Shown: positions 34,301 to 46,300 of the stretch, in pieces
Layout of the letters: each line of letters opens with the position of its first letter
How positions within the stretch are numbered: position 1 is the first letter of the stretch
The notes under the pieces: generated by a model
The model's database searches: none
Seen by the model: only the letters and a program-made list of their open reading frames with translations
Told to the model about the DNA's origin: nothing
Program-made: the position numbers and the translations under genes
Assembly (NCBI GenBank): GCA_949361645.1
Contig: OX442430.1
Coordinates: 6,126,543-6,190,542, forward strand
From: Spongilla lacustris
Lineage: Eukaryota > Porifera > Demospongiae > Spongillida > Spongillidae
Direction: 5' to 3'
DNA: 64,000 nucleotides

Positions 34301-37300
34301 GCCCTTTAACCTGTCAAATACTCCGGGGAGTATCCAGTAGCACAAGGACTTTCTGCTTCCGGTTGGGAGGCAAATGAACACATCACGACCGTCTACGAAG
34401 GCTTGTACCACAGAGCGTTGTTTAGAAGACACGTCAGGTCTCTAGTAGCAACTCTTGATTCATCGCAAGATGCACTAATAGCATGCGAGCACGTGACAGT
34501 TACATGAAGAATGCTAACTAGTGCATTGCTGCAATCTGATTGGGCAGGATGAAATTCCTACCTGGTTGTCTCCTACTCCATTGGTCCTCTCGTGAATATG
34601 GCCACCCTTTTACTATATTACTTATAAAGTGACACAAGAACTACTCCCGAACACAAGCCTCCACCAAATCACAGTTGGCTTTGTGAACTGGATAAAGTAG
34701 TAGCTTCCAAATCTACTCTGTCGGAAGAAATTTTGAGCTGATTGTGGTGACCAAAGAATTTTGGTAATTCAAACTCTTTATCATCTTTTGTTATTTGAAA
34801 GTAGCCAGCAATCTTACCCTTTCTGGAGAACAATGGCTCATAACCATTAGGATCATGGAAGTGTAGCTTCTGTTTAACATTGTTCTGGGAAAAGACATCT
34901 GTTTGATCTGATTGTTGAAAATTCCTTGGTGGACCTTGTGAAGGTCGTGGACCTTGTGAATCTTGTGAACTGAGTACATTAGAATATAATCCTCTATTAA
35001 GTACTGGAAATTCATCTGTTCTAGAATGCTAGCGGGAAAAAAAGAAAAACCTAGAATGTTAGCAGAAAAAAAAAAAAAGTCCTAAGCTTCATTGCCATCA
35101 CTAATCTGAGCATTGCCATCACTCTCCTGGTCAGTGGAGGTATGATTTTGTGACAATCCATGTGTATGCTGTGAAGTTGTTCCCTGATATGGAGGCTGTC
35201 CCTGAGGTGGTGGCCTTGAGTATGTAGGCTGTCCCTGAGGTGGTGGCCCCTCATATGGAGGCTGTCCCTGAGGTGGTGGCCGTGAGTATGTAGGCTGTCC
35301 CTGAGGTGGTGGCCCCTCGTACGGAGGCTGTTCCTGAGGTGGTGGCCTTAGGAATGGAGGTTGTCATTGATGTTCCTGTGGATGTAGTATACCCTGTACT
35401 GTATGCATAGCTTTTGCCAAACTAGCACTAAGTATGCCAGTAGCTTCAGACACATGACTATTTTGTGCCGCACCCCTTTCCCTCATCCGCGAGCCAGGCC
35501 TAGATTGTGACATTGACATAGGTTGTGTCTGTGGCTGCATAGGCTGTGATTGTGGCTGTACATGCTGTGGTATTCGTTCACAAAGCCTAACTCTAACCCT
35601 AACCCTAACCCACAGATGAAACCCACCCATATACTCATAGTAGGAGATGAGATACTCCTACTGGAGAGACTCATACGAACCCTAACCCTAATTCATACTG
35701 GAGAGACTAACCCTAATTCATACTGGAGAGACTAACCCTAATTCATACTGGAGAGTCTAACCCTAATTCATACTGGAGAGACTAACCCTAATTCATACTG
35801 GAGAGACTAACCCTAATTCATACTGGAGAGACTAACCCTAATTCATACTGGAGAGACTAACCCTAATTCATACTGGAGAGAGAGAGAGACTAACCCTAAT
35901 TCATACTGGAGAGACTAACCCTAACCCATACTTTCCCTGTAACTTACGGGTTGCTTATGAACAGGGAGGATCTTGGAACGGGTTATGGATACACTAGATG
36001 CCATTTTTACGACACCACTGGGCATACTCTTGTGACAGCAGTCAATTGCACTTTCAGGTTAGTGTCCAGGTCTGAGGATTTTATCTCCACATCTTTCACA
36101 GTAATTTGGCAGAGAAAGATAGTAACTTTATCGTGTTCTGTATAAAAAAAAGAGAGTCAATTGCACCATATCTTTTATTGGTAGGCTTATAATAAACACC
36201 AACTTTCTTTATTTCCTCCAAAGATTCTACCAGCGGCATTGAATTCTGGGGTATAACACATCCACATTCTTGTTCACTTCCTTGTGTTACCAATTTACAC
36301 CTCAAATGCGATGCTGCGCCATGATGTGCAGTAATTTCAAACAACATTCCTTTGAAGGATCCTAGTTCAGGAATGTTTCTAATCAAATGAATTGATGAAT
36401 TTCTGTCCTTAGTTGATTTAGAACAAGCCAATGTCAAAATCTCTCGGCTATTGTATAGTTTTAGTGTTTCTCTGGGTTTCATTTTCATTTTTGAATGTCC
36501 AGATCAATGTGGCTGTGTCTGTAAAAAGTTTATCAGATTGGTTTCGTATGCTGTATGTGTTTGACATGCTTTGTTTCTGCTTGTTTCTTTTGCTAGTAGG
36601 GAAGACTGGTGTTCAGGTATCGGGTCTGCATTGTGGTAGTAAGGTTAGTTTTGATGGTATAACACCATGTTCCTTCAAGGCCATAGAACTCTGTTATTAC
36701 CACGTTGGGATCTTTTTCTACCGGATTTACAGAGGGTCCTTCACTGCTCCTTTTTGGTCTAAAAGTTTAGGCAGTTCTTTTTGTACATGTATAAGAAGGT
36801 TTTGTGGCCCATTTAGCTAAATGTATTAAGCGGTCTTTAAGGGACCATAGCTATCATGGTTGTTCCCAGACTGATAGTACAGCCATCAGTTGGGTCTCTA
36901 GACTAGTAGCTGCCTTGACTTCTTTAGCAGACAGGCAGCAAGAGCATCCGGTAGCATTTTTTCTTTTGAGGTGGTAAGAGTGTACGGTGGCTTGCAGGTT
37001 GTTCCAGTGGAAACTCTGTACCGTTGTTTTGGATGACAATACTGTAGTTCTCACTAAAGTCAGCAACCACAAGAAACTCTCTAGACCCCAGAGTTTCCTT
37101 TTTCTCACTGATTAATTTTGCCTCTTGCCTGGCTATGAAGTCATGCAATTGCAGCTTCAATAAGTACCTCCATAAACAGATCTAGAAAGTCTGCAACTGG
37201 AACAACAAGATTTGCGCTGTCTGTATTCACCCATTTGACTGCATTTCTCCTCCACAATGGCTTCCAGCACCTCCTTCAATGGCTCCATTCTCCCGACATT

Positions 37301-40300
37301 CTTCACTGGCATGGCTCTTACAGTCCCTCAGTACACCTTGTCCTTGGTTATGTCGCCATGACAAACCTGAATGGCATGCTGCATCGACTTTGGTGTACTT
37401 GTAGGAGTTGTAGGTAGGTGACCTTTGCCCTCAATCTATATGCTTTAAATTGAGTACAGATATGTTGGTAAAATGAATGACACAAATCATTATGTCAGCA
37501 CAAAAAACATGATTGAATGTGGGCCTGCAGGCAGGAATTCCAGCACTTTGTGGTGTGCATACTTTCGGAATGCATCCATTATACTCCTGATTCCTTACCA
37601 ATTTATCAGGTCATTCAAGGGAATGCTTTGTCAACAAATTTGCTCACAAATACCATTTGCACAATCAGCAGTCAGAGCACTGAATATGAGCCAAACAAAA
37701 TCGCTGTAGTGCCATTTTGAATGCCTCTAGTCTCGCTCCTGCAATCATTAACTTCACATTTTGGTGTGTTACACAGACGAATGCCAGTTGTTCCAGCCAA
37801 CACACACTTCTTTGGTGGGTGAACTTCGAGAACTTAACCTTAATGTTAGGATGCTGTTGTTTGAAGCGGTTATGTATCGCATTTACCATTAAGGTTGTTA
37901 ACATAAAAAGTACTTAGAATAAATTATCAGTGTACAGACTGGCTGGAGCTTTGGCTGTCCATAATGGAATGGTTGCTCAATTCGGCAGGGAGCTCGTGCT
38001 CTCCATAAGACGCTGAACCATGGCCTTCTTGGTGCCCATGGCTACTAAGTTGGAGAAAACCCCCCATTTTTTATTCTTAAACTTTTTTAAAAATACAGCA
38101 TCAAAAAATACCTTATACAACAGCCCACGACAACAGCTTACACACCAACTGAAGGGCTTTTCACAAACTCCTTCGGGCAATAGCGCCTCAAATGTCCAGG
38201 CTGCCCGCAAGTGAAGCAAGGCCCGATCAACCTCGTCCGGGGTCCAGACACTGCGCCAGTTCCGGTTGATCACGCGGTGCTGTAAACAGGATGTCATCAA
38301 TGTAACGAGTCCACAGTTTGGGCCCAAGTTGTTGTTTAGCCAGGAAGGCACACTCAAGAAAGTGCATAAACACAATATCTAGGGTTGGTGATATTGGGGA
38401 GCCCATGGCTACTCCTGTCTTTTGATGGTATACGTTCTCATTGAAAACAAAAAAAAACAAAGGCCTAGCTGTTTAATTAGGTTAAGTGTGTTGCCCAGGT
38501 ATGCTGGTACTAGTTTAAGAGCATCCTTTAAAAAGTAGTCGAGGTAAGAAGCCAGTCTAGAATGTGGTCCCGAACAGCCAGACACTATGGGTCTCAAAAG
38601 AATGGGATTCCTATGATATGATGCACAAAGGGTAACAATAGGGAGGACGAGGCGCGCGTCTGCCTAAGGCCATGAGCCTGTGTAACCACAAGTGTCTGCC
38701 CACCAATGCTGATAGACAGGGGAATTACTAGAGCCCCTAAAAAGTACCATATCTTGTGATAGCAACTACCTTCTTTGCCATTGATTGAATTCTCCACAGT
38801 TTCAGTCACTGTTAGAAACATGTATCTGTCAGTGGCCATCCACTGTTGACATGTGATCTCTTCAGGCAATTGTCAAATCTAACTCTTCCAAAGCGCTTAA
38901 CAATTTCACTACACCTTCCTTTCTTTCAAGGACAAGAGCTGCATCTATTCATCATGCACTTCTCCGACGTTCCATCACAGACAGCTGAGCTGCTTTATAC
39001 ACTCAGTGATGTTCAGCCTTTTGGTCGGAGACTGAAGCATTAGCTTGGGATTCTGGTGGCACATACAGAGTGAGTATCTGGTGAGCCAGCCCAGAATGTG
39101 CACCATGGTGGCCGAAGTGAAGCAGATGTAGAAAACCCTCCTTTTGAAAGTGGCTGTAGCTCCTGGAAGGAATAATATACCTCTGTCAAGTTGGCCAGAA
39201 CCAGCCACATCTGCTTCATGGCTTTGTCTCCATTTGGGAGTCGAATGGTAACTGCATCTTTTCTTCCTTGACACAATCATGAAATCTCATCCGACTCATG
39301 AACTCATCTTCTTTGGACATTTTCACAGGTACTGCCATGACTCCTTAGATTTCGAATCTTCTTCACCATGTAGTTGGTTGCACCAAAATACTTCTGAGTT
39401 TCTTCAATTGTAAAAGGAAACAAGATTTGAAGCTTCTCCTGGTAGGAATAACTGTGTTGCTGGTACTTGCTCTTATGACTTTCCATCCATCCTTGGAACA
39501 TTGCAAGTACTTCAGCATCTTTCGTTGGGGCAGGCTTTTGCAGATCCTGAATTGAAGTGTGCAGTGCAGATTATAATTTTCTCCACAGGTCGGACAAATG
39601 TCAGACCCCATTTGGTATATCTCGTACCGTACATATATAAATGCTTTGCCCTACATGCTTGGCACCACAATGTTTGTACCCAGTTATCGTCAGTAGCCAT
39701 GACATCGTCTGGTAATTATGCTCATACTGTGTTTGCCACTTCCTGATTGTACTGATGCTAACTTTGCATAGCTTTGACATTCTATCAGCAGTATCCTTGC
39801 ACGAATCCACGTTTCATTGTCGTAGCGCACGACCGTTATTTCACATGTAACTCAAATGAATATGGGTAAATGTTTCGTAATGAGATGTGCAAGTTGTGAA
39901 CTGTTTGGGGTAAAATTAAATAGTTATATAAGGATGTCTGTGTGGTCATACATGTAAGCGTTATCCTGGCCAGTCCAAGCAGCATAAATTTGGGCATTTG
40001 TATAGTTGTATAACGGATTTGCAATTTTAAATACTGCATCAACTTTAGATAGATGTGATATGCACACAGTGGTTGCTACTAAATACTCTTTACATTGAAA
40101 TGATGTGAGTAATCTGATGTATCTCCATCCATGTTTGCAGGATCCCTTTCGTCCTGGAGTCAACAGCTCCCTGTCCCTGTTTCTAAGGGGGGAAGCCGAG
40201 ATAGTCCCGAACATCGTCATGGTTTTCTACCATCCTCAGACAAAGGTCACGCTCCAAATAGAGCACGGGTCAGGTCACTTCCAACTTGCCTACCCCAGCA

Positions 40301-43300
40301 AGCCTCACTCACATGTGGCAGAACTGGACTATGTGGCAGAATCCCAGCAAATAATTGTAAGTCTCCACATGTCAATGTCATTGTATGCACCCCCATACCC
40401 CCACATTCAGTGTTTGCCCATGGGAAATGATCAGTTCTGTGTACTGTATGCGTATGCGTGTCATTAGTTGTGTTTGTATGCATCATTAGTTAGTACATCA
40501 TTAGGTGGTGCCTACTGTACGTACAGTATACATAAAAAAGTTAAGACTACGCAGTGCTCTACCTACATGTGTATGTAGTGCAAAATACCTACGTAGAGAA
40601 TTGCCTTGTGCTACAGGGTAATTTTTGCCTAATTCGGGTACTACCCTTATGTTGGGTAAATTGAAGATAGTATAATCATGTGTTTGATGCATGCAGATGC
40701 ATTCCATATTTCTTCACTACCGTTAAAAAAAAATCACTTGTAAGCAAACCTGTCATTACAAATGGTGCTCGAGAAGACAGGTTTGATATAGGTGTTAGAT
40801 TTTGATTAATGTCTCATGAATAGAGCTCTACTAGATGATATGGTGCCTAATAGAGCCATAACTGTCAACATTGATACTCTGAGCATTACTAGTACTTTTT
40901 GGTCCATACTGTATATTAAAAGTTACGTTTGTACAAGGGTGGAAATTATACGTTCCAGGTACGACATTCTTCATTGCATTTGGAGACTCTATGCCAGCAT
41001 GTTTTGATACCATCGGCAAAGGCATGGACACGGTATCCACTTGTTTTGATACATTGCAATTCAAAATATCTGAGATATTCTCACGCTGAAAATCAGCGGT
41101 TCTTTTATAGGAGCGAATACCGTCGGTACTCGGTTTCAGTGTCTTGTGGTAGGCAAATCTGATGGCAAGTTTAAATCGGCAACTTCGTCCAATTAAAAAG
41201 CTTCATTCACATCGAAACCATCGCATAACCAGTCAAAAAAATCGGCACCAAGGATTTTTGTATGCTATCAAACGGTTGCTATGTACGTATAATTGCATCG
41301 TTGAGTGATAATTTATTGGTTGCTGCGTACACGTTGCTATTGTCTAAATTGGTTAGACACTATCACCTTCGGGATCCACGTGATTTGGAATCCACTCAGG
41401 CCCTTAGTAGCGCCCTTGCTACCGCTCGGAACGTTACAGCCCAAGGCCCGAGGGGATTCTAAATCATGTAGATCCCTCGGTTTCAGTGTCTAACCTATAT
41501 TTGGGGGGTGCTGGGGTTAGCGTGACACGCCCCCATAACAGGGCATTCAGCTCCGCCCCACAGCCGTGTGTGTATGGCAGATCTGTGAGTAATCTGCTTC
41601 GGGTTCTCAAGGTCCGATACCCCAAAGGTCGGTGAAGGCGACCCCCGTACACAACCCCAAACGTATAAGATTAATGAGATATAGGTGCAATAAGGATGCA
41701 CGGGTACACAACATGGATTAGCCTATATGTGTATACATTATAGATGGCTGATCAGGCAATGTGGGCTATGGCGACAGACACGGTAGTGAGGTCCTGACGT
41801 GGTGTTCTGACGTATGTTAGGAAGGCTGTGCTACACCAATGCCCAAGAGTTTGGATTGTTGAGTCCTGGATTCCAGCTGCTGCAGCGGCTGTCACCGCAC
41901 CAATCCTAAAACTGTGACCCGCGTAGTCGCCGGAACTTAGTGAGAGTGTGGCTAGGACCCGCCTGACCTCTGCTATGAAGTGGGACTTTTGGAGTGGTCT
42001 GCCGCTCTTCGTGCAGAAGAATGGGCCAGCTGAGGTACCCCTTACGACTGTGGATGTGGTGGTCGCCACCACCGGACAGATGACGTTGCCGGAAGGGCCA
42101 ATGTATGTATCGGCGATCCATCCCTTTTCTATACTAATACAATTGGGGATGCCCAAGGACTATGTGAATGTTCAATAATCCCATTTTGAAGCATGTCTTC
42201 TAACATACCTTGCACTTCCTTTCGCTGGTGCATGGGTAGCCGTCTCACTGGCTGACGAATAGGACTAGCTCCTTGGGTGTCGATGTGATGTTTCACCAGA
42301 GTAGTTTTCCCAATGTCTCCGTCATTCAGTGAAATAACATCAGTAAAATCCTTCAGCATCCCCTACAACTTGCTTGTTTGTTCAGGTGACAACCCTTCTG
42401 TACCAGCCATGAGCTTCTGAAACACACTGTATTCCTGCTGTTGTACCAATTACTTCCTCCTCCACTTATGTTTAGGCACTTTGGTAGAATCACCTAGAAT
42501 ACAAACCTGATCTTCCTCTGATAAGGGTTGGAAGTGCCCCACTACTTCATGCATGTGAAGAACTATGGGCTGCAAAGTTGGGTTTAATATCTGCACAACA
42601 GTGTTTTTACCTGAGCAATGAGCAACAGAATTGGCAAGTAACAGCTGATGACGCTCCATGAACTTCTCTGACGGTTCCAGTACTTCATCATATTCCCAGA
42701 CTTCCTTGGTCTGGAGCTGTACAGGCGCATCTGAGATTGCTGCAAATGCGATAAGTCTTCTTGCGGCATAGGTGGCATCTGAGATTGCGATATAGGTGGC
42801 ATCTGAGATTGCGATATAGGTGGCATCTGAGTACATTCTATCTGTCCTTCCCTAGCCAAACAACAATCCAGTAGAACCTTGTTGCCCAATGGTATTTATT
42901 TCTCAGTTTTATTTAATTTTAAAAACTAGGCCTATCACTTCAAATGGTTCTCCATCCTGGCACCCCCTTACAGCATTCCTGCTGGTGAAGAAATTAGGGA
43001 TCTTTGTCTCTTTTATACGCTTAGGAGGTTGCGGGCGCCTGCATTCAACTTTTGTCCATTGAGGACCTCCCTCACCGCATCTCTAATAAGCACCTTTAAA
43101 TCTTGTACACTCTCCTCCATCTATACTCTTTCGAGACTATAGTCCTAGCACCCAGCTGCAGCCCTCCACACGTCCGCCAATCTAAGCTGATCAGGACTTG
43201 CCTGCCTAGCAACCAGTATCTATGTAGACCTGATCTGCTGCCATGCGTGCCACGTAGCGCCTAACCCTGCCATGCCCTCCTGCTTGCAGTGCCCCGCTGA

Positions 43301-46300
43301 CAAGCCTGCCTGTTGGTACAGCCTATCCAGTAAGAATTATTTAATTTAATTCAGGAACAAGAATACAGGCTGGACTACATTGGCATCTTGAAGGGTAATA
43401 CCAAGCATGTGTGGATTGAAGTCAAGTTATGCATCAATAACGCTTTCGTAAGCAGAGCTAAATTATTCACAAATTGTAAAAGAAACACTCAACCAGTTGA
43501 AGAAATTTAATCAGTACTTTATCATAGGAATTGGTGACTAATCATCAACCATTGGTCAGAATATTTAGACCTAAGACACGAATATCACCAGCTTAGCAGG
43601 ATATCAGTACTACATTGTCTAGTCTGTTAATTCTGCTGGGCAAACAAGCTAGGCAAAATATATGTAATTTATTCATAAGAAAATGAAAATGTTACACATG
43701 TTGCCACACAGATATGGAATACAAGTTGTAGACCAGTACAGTCCAGCTATTGAACTAATTATTACGCACAGTGCTCAGCAGCAAACCTCCTATTCTAAGG
43801 AATAGCTGGGCTATATTTCTCGTTCTATTATGTAGCTATTTTGGTAGCTTTCAGTTACTCTGGACAAAAAAATGTCGCACTTTGAAGACTTTGTCGTGAC
43901 CCTCTTGTTGCCATGGTATCGTTTTGCTGTTGTTGGCAAGGTGCAAATTTTTCCTTTGTACTTCATCATTATATTTCTCGTAGTTATTTTGGTATTTTTC
44001 AGTTACTCTGGACAAAAAATGTTGCACTTTGAAGAGTTTGTCGTGAACCTCTTGTTGCATCGGTATCATCTCGCTGTTGTCGTCAAGGTACAATTTTTTA
44101 GATGAACAAAATCCATCCCAGCTCATAATTCGATTGAAATGGCCAGCTTGTGTTCCAGTAGTGTTGTATATTTGGCATGTTTACTATCCCCATGCAGATT
44201 ATGAGGGACAAGTAAAAATCTTACTGGCAATGGGCACCGTGTGTGCTTTGACAATTACTACACAAGCCCTAACCTTTGGCACAAATGACATACCAGTGGG
44301 TTCGACTGTTGTGGTACGCTACGCTTGGATACCAAAGTAATTCTGCCCTCATTCAAGTCTGTAGTGCTGAAAAAAGATACAATACACAGATGGAGAAATT
44401 CTGGGCTTACAAAGGAAGGACAAAAAGCGTGTCGTTACTGACAACCATTCACAATGAATTCATTTGAGTTATATGCTACCTAGCCACACACATGTACACA
44501 CACATACACAGAACGTATGTCATACCTGACTTCAATGTGATGGACTGTGTGCAAATACGTCAATATAATGCCTATATTCTTGTTGCCTGGAGGCTGCCAG
44601 TACGTAGCTTCCAGACATGTTTGTACGTTCCTTCCTTAGCAGCTACTTGAGTGAACTCGAATTGTATATATATAACTCTCTAACAAAGGTTTTAATGTCT
44701 AACAGTGAGAAATAAATGTTATTAAATGTCTTACGTGCAATGTTTTGTGTTGCAACACAAACCGCCTTTTTATATGAAATGTGCAAATGAAATGACAGCA
44801 TATGACAGTTACACATTCAGTCTGTTTGATCTAGAATTGCACCTCCAATGAGCTTCACTCTACTTGGAGACAAAGGAGGTTTTTGTGATATGCTGCTGCT
44901 GCTGGCCTTAGTGGATTCTTTATAGCAGCTTGTTGACTGCTCTTCTTTATCAAACAATGCGTCCAGTAAGGCCGGAGCGTATTTTCTTGGATCGTGTGAT
45001 TGAAGATTTACGCCACTTTGTTTTCTGTTTAAAATGTCTTACATGCAATGTTTTGTGTTGCAACACAAACTGCCTTTTTGTTATCTGTTTATATGAAATG
45101 TGCAAAACCCCACAAGTGTGCAGTGTTCGCTCACGACCTACAGGGCCACCGTAGCGATGGACACATGATTTCAATAAACAGGCAAATGAAAGGTGGGCCA
45201 CGTTGCCATGTGGAAGTACAGCACTTGAGAAATTAAGTATCTGGTGTACTTTGCACTAAGCAGGTGTCACCGTCATCCAAATAGCTTTGATCCGGCTAAT
45301 GAGTTCTTCCTTGTTTTTAGGCTTCACCTCTCTCCGCATGTATTCCTTCAGCTCATGCCATACCTTTGGGATAGGATTGAGGTCAGGTGTCCTCCACCAG
45401 TTGACTTGCTTCCCCGTTAGAAACAGCTGTGTGAGCTTAGAGGTGTGCTTTGGATCGTTATCAGCCATGAAGCGATGTGAGGTGCGCACTAGGAATGGCA
45501 GTAACGTTGTCTCCATGGGGAATCCATAATGCCATCAAATGTGCACAGTTCAGCTGAACCATTCGAGTTGATCGTGTACCTTGACTGGATGTTAAGGCCT
45601 GATGTAATATATGGTTACATTGTGCGATTACTTACTAAAATTCATTACCTAGGCTTTGTTTGGCCAATCTTATGGCAGCACTTACGTATTACATCAGAGA
45701 TGGCCCCCATGGTCACTGTACTACCTCATTAGAGATGACCCCCCATGGTCACTGTACTACCTCGTTAGAGATGACCCCCATGGTCACTGTACTACCTCAT
45801 TAGAGATGACCCCCCCATGGTCACTGTACTACCTCATTAGAGATGACCCCCCATGGTCACTGTACTACCTCATTAGAGATGACCCCATGGTCACTGTACT
45901 ACCTCATTAGAGATGACCCCATGGTCACTGTACTACCTCATTAGAGATGACCCCCCATGGTCACTGTACTACCTCATTAGAGATGACCCCATGGTCACTG
46001 TACTACCTCATTAGAGATGGCCCCCATGGTCACTGTACTACCTCATTAGAGATGACCCCCCATGGTCACTGTACTACCTCATTAGAGATGACCCCCCATG
46101 GTCACTGTACTACCTCGTTAGAGATGACCCCCATGGTCACTGTACTACCTCATTAGAGATGACCCCCCATGGTCACTGTACTACCTCATTAGAGATGACC
46201 CCCCATGGTCACTGTACTACCTCATTAGAGATGACCCCCCATGGTCACTGTACTACCTCATTAGAGATGACCCCCCATGGTCACTGTACTACCTCATTAG

